Source of the DNA: SZUA-430 sp044375275 | GTDB lineage: Bacteria > Pseudomonadota > Alphaproteobacteria > Micropepsales > Micropepsaceae | NCBI GenBank assembly: GCA_044375275.1 | Contig: JBILMZ010000106.1 | Location: forward strand, 1 to 11,612 | DNA length: 11,612 nt | Direction of reading: 5' to 3' | Part shown: positions 7,851 through 11,612 of the stretch, piece by piece | Numbering within the stretch: position 1 is the stretch's first letter | Layout of the letters: each line of letters opens with the position of its first letter | The notes under the pieces: model-generated | What the model was told of the DNA's origin: nothing | Database searches by the model: none | Seen by the model: the letters and a program-made list of their open reading frames with translations, nothing else | Made by a program: the position numbers and the translations under genes

Positions 7851-8383
7851 AGGCAACCCTCCACATATTCGACGGCCGGCGCGCGTCCGACACGATAGCT
7901 TTCCACGGTCTTCCCGTTCGTTTCGAAAATCATCCGCACCTGACCGCTGTCATCGAAGACGCGCAGATAATGACCTTGCGGGCCAGTATAGTGGTGTGGC
8001 CCGCTTTTGACACGTCCCCGGTAGAGCTCGAAAATCCGCGCTTCCGTGTCACCGATCTTCGCGCCGCGATCGGTAGCCGGCTGCGGACCGCTGCCAGGGA
8101 ACACGTCGATACGCACGATCCGGCGATGATCGGTCATGAAGGCGATGGTGGGCGCGGCGCCCGTTCCCTTCGGCGTGAAAAACCTGCAGCTCGCGTCTTC
8201 CAGATAGTCATCAATGACGAGTTGTGTCCGAAGCGCTTGCTCAGCCTGTTCGACCGTCATGCCGAGGCGTACGGGTCCATAGCCGTCGAAGTGCAGGGGC
8301 CATGTACTGCCCTGTGCATGCGAGGCGGTCATCCCCAGGATCGATGTGGCAATCGCGAGGCAGACAATGGCGGTGCGGAGCAT
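7847..8383 (-). CDS. Exported protein with two short repeat-like motifs, unknown function
   Basis: A 178-residue protein with a Sec signal peptide (hydrophobic core about 5-18, likely cut after SHA at 23). The mature part contains GYGPVRLGMTVEQAEQAL (34-51) and a similar GAKIGDTEARIFELY (107-121): in both, a Gly-Met/Asp-Thr turn leads into a short helix. This pattern occurs in small envelope proteins whose role is mostly unknown and reminds me loosely of the SmpA/OmlA (BamE) fold, but I would not assign it. Cys66 and Cys177, the latter next to the C-terminus, could pair in the periplasm. ATG at 8383 has AAGAG about 9 bases upstream. It is first in a three-gene minus-strand set and overlaps the next gene by four bases. 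Confidence 0.75.
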   Translation of the reverse strand: MLRTAIVCLAIATSILGMTASHAQGSTWPLHFDGYGPVRLGMTVEQAEQALRTQLVIDDYLEDASCRFFTPKGTGAAPTIAFMTDHRRIVRIDVFPGSGPQPATDRGAKIGDTEARIFELYRGRVKSGPHHYTGPQGHYLRVFDDSGQVRMIFETNGKTVESYRVGRAPAVEYVEGCL

Positions 8384-8425
8384 GGGGCAAAACTCTTGTG
8401 GTGGCGGTTATCAGCCTGTCATCGC

Positions 8426-8431
8426 TATACT
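8426..8431 (+). promoter_or_regulatory. Possible -10 element of rmuC
   Basis: The 123-base divergent gap at 8384-8506 holds no gene. TATACT at 8426-8431 matches the -10 consensus at five of six positions and would give a leader of about 70 bases for rmuC. The hexamer 17 bases upstream (GGCGGT) is a poor -35, so support is limited. The minus-strand gene set must also start here, but I see no convincing promoter for it. GGAG at 8497-8500, six bases before the rmuC ATG, is a good ribosome site. Confidence 0.3.
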
Positions 8432-8506
8432 GTCCCGACGAACATGGCAAAAATGAGAGTTGGCGCAGCGCTAGGAATGCGTTGCGTGCCAATTCCGGAG
8501 AACTGA

Positions 8507-9928
8507 ATGGACTGGCTCACGATTTTCGCAGCCGTCGCGGCGATCTGCTCGCTCGCGCTGCTGTTTATCCAGATTGCGAACTGGCTCACGGGCGGAGGCC
8601 TTGGCAAGGCGGGCCTCTCAAAGGAGCTGGATCGCAAGCTCGACCGTGTCGGCGACATTGCGGAGCGCACGGAGAACGCACTGCGCGACGAGCACCAGCG
8701 CATGCGCAAGGAGGCCGATGACAACGCCCGCGACACACGCAAGGAACTCGGCGACAACATCCTGAAGCTTGGCAACAGCCTCCAGAACACGCTGTCCGAA
8801 AGCCTCTCGGCCATCGACCGTCGCGTCCAGGAGTTTGCCCGCACGCATGGCGAGTTCTCGAACACCCTGCGTGAGGAAGTGCGAAACTCCATCACGGCCT
8901 TGTCAAGCGAACTCAAGACGGACGTGAAGGTCTTTACCGAGGCGAGTACGCTGGCGCAGGAAACGTTGCGCAAGGGCGTGACCGACAGCCTGGAGGTCAT
9001 GCGAAAGGACAACGAGACCAAGCTCGAATCCATGCGTGCGACCGTCGAGGAAAAGCTGCAAGGCACCCTCGAAAAGCGCTTGGGAGAAAGCTTCGCGCTC
9101 GTGTCCGAACGCCTCGAACTTGTGCACAAGGGGCTGGGCGAGATGCAGACGCTGGCAATCGGCGTCGGCGACCTCAAGCGCGTCATGTCGAACGTGAAGG
9201 ACCGCGGCGGCTGGGCAGAAATCCAGCTCGGCGCCATGCTCGAACAGATGCTCGCGCGCGATCAGTACGTCACCAATGCAAAGATGGATCCGGCCTCCAG
9301 CGAGGTCGTCGAGTACGCAGTCCGCATGCCGGGCCAGGCCAATGGCGGCGAAGTGCTTCTGCCGATTGACGCCAAGTTTCCCAAGGAGGACTACGAGCGC
9401 CTGGTTCTGGCCTGGGAGAGCGGCAATGCCGACGCAGCGCGTGCGGCCAGCGAAGCGCTCTCGGCGGTCTTCGAGACCGAAGCAAAACGCATCTCGACGA
9501 AATACATCCGCCCGCCACTCACGACCGATTTTGCCGTGATGTATGTGCCCACGGAGGGCCTCTTTGCCGAGGCCATGCGTGCGCCGGGCCTCGCCCAGCG
9601 CCTGCAGTCAAAATACCGGGTGACGGTCGCTGGTCCCACGACGTTGCACGCTTTGCTCAACAGCCTGCAGATGGGTTTCCGGACATTGGCGATCCAGAAG
9701 CGCTCGGGCGAAGTCTGGCGCGTACTGACGGAGGCGAAGGTGGAGTTCCAGCGCTACGCCGACGTCTGGGACAAGCTGTCCAAGCAGCTTCAGACGGCAC
9801 AGAACACAATTCAGGAAGCCGGAACGCGAACCCGCGCCGTTGAACGAAAGCTCAAGGACGTGGAGCTTGGCGACGGCTCGCCTGTGGCGCTCCTGCAGGT
9901 GGAAGCCGCGCCGTCGGAACCCGAATAA
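8507..9928 (+). CDS. rmuC: RmuC-family protein, membrane-anchored coiled coil with nuclease-like domain
   Basis: A 473-residue protein with the standard RmuC plan. Residues 4-27 are one hydrophobic N-terminal anchor, about 35-215 a long charged helical coiled coil, and about 220-440 the conserved RmuC domain. Family strings are NVKDRGGWAEIQLGAMLEQ (229-247), LPIDAKFPKEDYERL (285-299), FAVMYVPTEGLFAEA and VAGPTTLHALLNSLQMGFRTLA. The Asp-x-Lys in IDAKFP, with the preceding Glu of WAEIQ, is consistent with the restriction-endonuclease-like fold proposed for the family. RmuC was found in E. coli through an effect on inversion at short repeats; its biochemical role remains unclear. ATG at 8507 is supported by GGAG six bases upstream. 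Its TAA lies two bases from the stop of the convergent lipase gene. Confidence 0.95.
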   Translation: MDWLTIFAAVAAICSLALLFIQIANWLTGGGLGKAGLSKELDRKLDRVGDIAERTENALRDEHQRMRKEADDNARDTRKELGDNILKLGNSLQNTLSESLSAIDRRVQEFARTHGEFSNTLREEVRNSITALSSELKTDVKVFTEASTLAQETLRKGVTDSLEVMRKDNETKLESMRATVEEKLQGTLEKRLGESFALVSERLELVHKGLGEMQTLAIGVGDLKRVMSNVKDRGGWAEIQLGAMLEQMLARDQYVTNAKMDPASSEVVEYAVRMPGQANGGEVLLPIDAKFPKEDYERLVLAWESGNADAARAASEALSAVFETEAKRISTKYIRPPLTTDFAVMYVPTEGLFAEAMRAPGLAQRLQSKYRVTVAGPTTLHALLNSLQMGFRTLAIQKRSGEVWRVLTEAKVEFQRYADVWDKLSKQLQTAQNTIQEAGTRTRAVERKLKDVELGDGSPVALLQVEAAPSEPE

Positions 9929-9930
9929 CG

Positions 9931-11612
9931 TCAACTGCCGCAGTCGATCGGCGGCGGAGGCCGGATGCCTGAAAGGTTGGCGGGCAATCCCCGGATGGCA
10001 GACAGTGTGCCGTCGAGCTTTCGCGCCTGGTTGAGATTGAAGTCCAGCCACGGGGCCTTGTTCAGCATGAAATTGCAGGCCGCGGGGTTGAGCACCCAGT
10101 TCATCGGCGCGGTCTCGCCCTTGCCCTTGTCGGGACGGGGCATGGCAACGTGGATCATGCGCGTGCGTGGCTCACCGGGGGCATTGGTTTGAGCCTTGCA
10201 GAAGTCGCGCTTCACGATGTTGAGCGCGTCGCGCCCATGCGCAGATCGTGTCGCAGCAAGGCCAAGGATCGGCGCGAAGGACTGTGGCACGATGCTCTGG
10301 TCATGCACGCTGCGTGAAGGCCCCATGCCTGCCTTGTAGGTTTCAATGCAGGTCTGGATCGGGGCCGGTTCGTCGCAGCGTATCGTCACCTGCGAGCCAT
10401 CTTCGTTGATGTCGCCCAGCTGCGAACGGCACTGGCCGTGAACGGAACGGGGAGGCTGGTCCGCTTCCAGGTCGTTGGACACCACCACGATGATGGGGAC
10501 CACATTCAGCGTCGGATCCTGCGCGTTCAGGTCTTCGATCGCGCGCGCAAGTTCCCAGGCCGTGCGTGCCCCGTAATTCTCGAAGTAGCCGCCATCGATG
10601 ATCTGGTAGTGGCGCGCCTCGGTCGTGCTGATGAAACGTCCGGCCGGAGACACGAAGGGAAAGCGGGCCGAGTTGGTCACCCCGGTGGCCAGTTCGACGT
10701 CGCGGGCGACGAGGCGGATGAAGTCACCGCTGTCAGGAAAGAGCGCCGTGTCTGCATTGATGCGGATGGACGACGTGATGATGCGCTTGCCGCTCATGAC
10801 GTCGGTGCCGTTCAGCATCAGGTGCGGAAGCGAGGCACGCACCGTGCTCGATCTGGCGATCGACGTACGAAGGCCAAGAAACGTGCTTTCCACGCCCTCA
10901 GGCAACTGGAACCCGCTGCTGCGCTTCCACAGGAGGTCAAAGGCAAGCTCGAGCGCCGCATTGCGGTCGGGCACCCCACCAAGCGTCCAGGCGGGTCCGA
11001 TCAGGCTGCCGAACATGTCGCTGAGAAAGTAGGTGGAGATCGTCGCCGACAGGAGATCACTCGTCGAGATCGATTTCAGCGCATGCCGGATCTCCGGATT
11101 CTCCCAGTTCAGCCGGCCATCGGCATCACCTTTGGCAGCCACCATCCGCAGATAGCTTGCAGCGCCAAGGCTGCCGCCGGAAACGCCGCTGATCGCAAAA
11201 ATGTGCCGGCTGGTTTCACCACCGGTCTGGTGATCGAGCATCCTCAGGGACGCCAGCATCCAGGCCGCCGCGCGGCTGGCCCCCCCTTCAGCCGCAACGA
11301 TGATCAGCGGAAGTCGAAGGGAAGCAGGATCGCCCTGCCGGCGTGAGGCCACCCATTCCTTCAGGGCTGCCTTGAGGCTGGGGCGGCACGTCAGCGGTTC
11401 GGTGCCGCCGCCTGGAACCGGATCGCAGTCACCGGATCCGGCAGGCTCGATCACGCGTGTTTCGGCAAGCGGAACGCGATGCTTCTCCACCACCCACGGA
11501 GGGGAGAGGAACCACACGAGCATGGCGATGGTGCCAAGCGCATTGCTGAGGCGCTTCACGCGATGACGCTCACCCGGCACCAGGGCAGGCGGTTCGCCGC
11601 GATGGGTGAGCC
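9931..11612 (-). CDS. Patatin-like phospholipase with N-terminal membrane segment, 5' end outside the window
   Basis: A patatin-family serine lipase with a Ser-Asp dyad. Numbering from the first in-window GTG (11580), a hydrophobic segment at about 12-31 is followed by AAEGGASRAAAW (96-107, the glycine-rich oxyanion region), GVSGG (132-136, nucleophile Ser134) and DGGYFENYG (329-337, catalytic Asp329). There are 549 residues from that GTG, but the frame stays open through 11612 without a stop and the GTG has no ribosome site, so the true start, and possibly further membrane segments, lie outside. The lipase domain follows the membrane segment; which side it faces is unknown. Cysteines at 52 and 65 and several in the C-terminal half would allow disulfides if it is periplasmic. 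Substrate unknown; lipid acyl-ester hydrolysis is the family expectation. Converges on rmuC with a 2-base gap. Confidence 0.9.
   Translation of the reverse strand, partial: LTHRGEPPALVPGERHRVKRLSNALGTIAMLVWFLSPPWVVEKHRVPLAETRVIEPAGSGDCDPVPGGGTEPLTCRPSLKAALKEWVASRRQGDPASLRLPLIIVAAEGGASRAAAWMLASLRMLDHQTGGETSRHIFAISGVSGGSLGAASYLRMVAAKGDADGRLNWENPEIRHALKSISTSDLLSATISTYFLSDMFGSLIGPAWTLGGVPDRNAALELAFDLLWKRSSGFQLPEGVESTFLGLRTSIARSSTVRASLPHLMLNGTDVMSGKRIITSSIRINADTALFPDSGDFIRLVARDVELATGVTNSARFPFVSPAGRFISTTEARHYQIIDGGYFENYGARTAWELARAIEDLNAQDPTLNVVPIIVVVSNDLEADQPPRSVHGQCRSQLGDINEDGSQVTIRCDEPAPIQTCIETYKAGMGPSRSVHDQSIVPQSFAPILGLAATRSAHGRDALNIVKRDFCKAQTNAPGEPRTRMIHVAMPRPDKGKGETAPMNWVLNPAACNFMLNKAPWLDFNLNQARKLDGTLSAIRGLPANLSGIRPPPPIDCGS

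Noticed and set aside
10438..11346. 302-codon open frame on the plus strand opposite the patatin-like gene
   Set aside because: It lies wholly opposite the patatin motifs, and its Arg/Gly-rich composition is that of a GC-rich shadow frame.

Overview
The window looks like chromosomal DNA from an alphaproteobacterium. The coding regions are GC-rich with strong third-position GC. The tandem of a SUV3-type helicase, an HslR-like S4 protein and a seven-iron ferredoxin FdxA is an arrangement I associate with Alphaproteobacteria, and the homodimer-type methylmalonyl-CoA mutase and RmuC fit that. I cannot place it more precisely; a Caulobacterales/Hyphomonadaceae-like source is only a guess. There are no mobile elements, CRISPR arrays, tRNA or rRNA genes, and most genes are ordinary housekeeping ones.

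Layout. (1) 126-3844, minus strand: helicase, then S4 RNA-binding protein, then ferredoxin, read right to left. Helicase and S4 are separated by a single TAG plus one codon in the same frame. (2) 3845-4440: a 596-base divergent intergenic region, less GC-rich than the genes and unusually dense in inverted repeats. It holds a plausible extended -10 promoter for the helicase operon flanked by an 8+8 bp inverted repeat, a run of four inverted repeats including an 18-bp perfect palindrome, one perfect DnaA-box match, and a good sigma70-like promoter for the mutase. (3) 4441-6582, plus strand: methylmalonyl-CoA mutase, a full-length 713-residue chain with substrate and B12 motifs. (4) 6608-8383, minus strand: a compact three-gene set of two small exported proteins of unknown function (overlapping by GTGA) and a GNAT acetyltransferase; it converges on the mutase at a 10-bp perfect hairpin. 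(5) 8507-9928, plus strand: rmuC. (6) 9931-11612, minus strand: a membrane-anchored patatin-like lipase whose frame stays open to the window edge, so its N-terminus is missing.

Functional picture. The helicase and S4 proteins point to RNA metabolism, with ferredoxin as an electron carrier. The mutase feeds propionate-derived carbon to succinyl-CoA. RmuC is linked to genome maintenance. The patatin-like protein probably hydrolyses lipid esters at the membrane. The two small exported proteins are the least understood genes. The strongest candidate for something undescribed is the regulatory architecture at 3845-4440; I see no convincing new multi-gene system.
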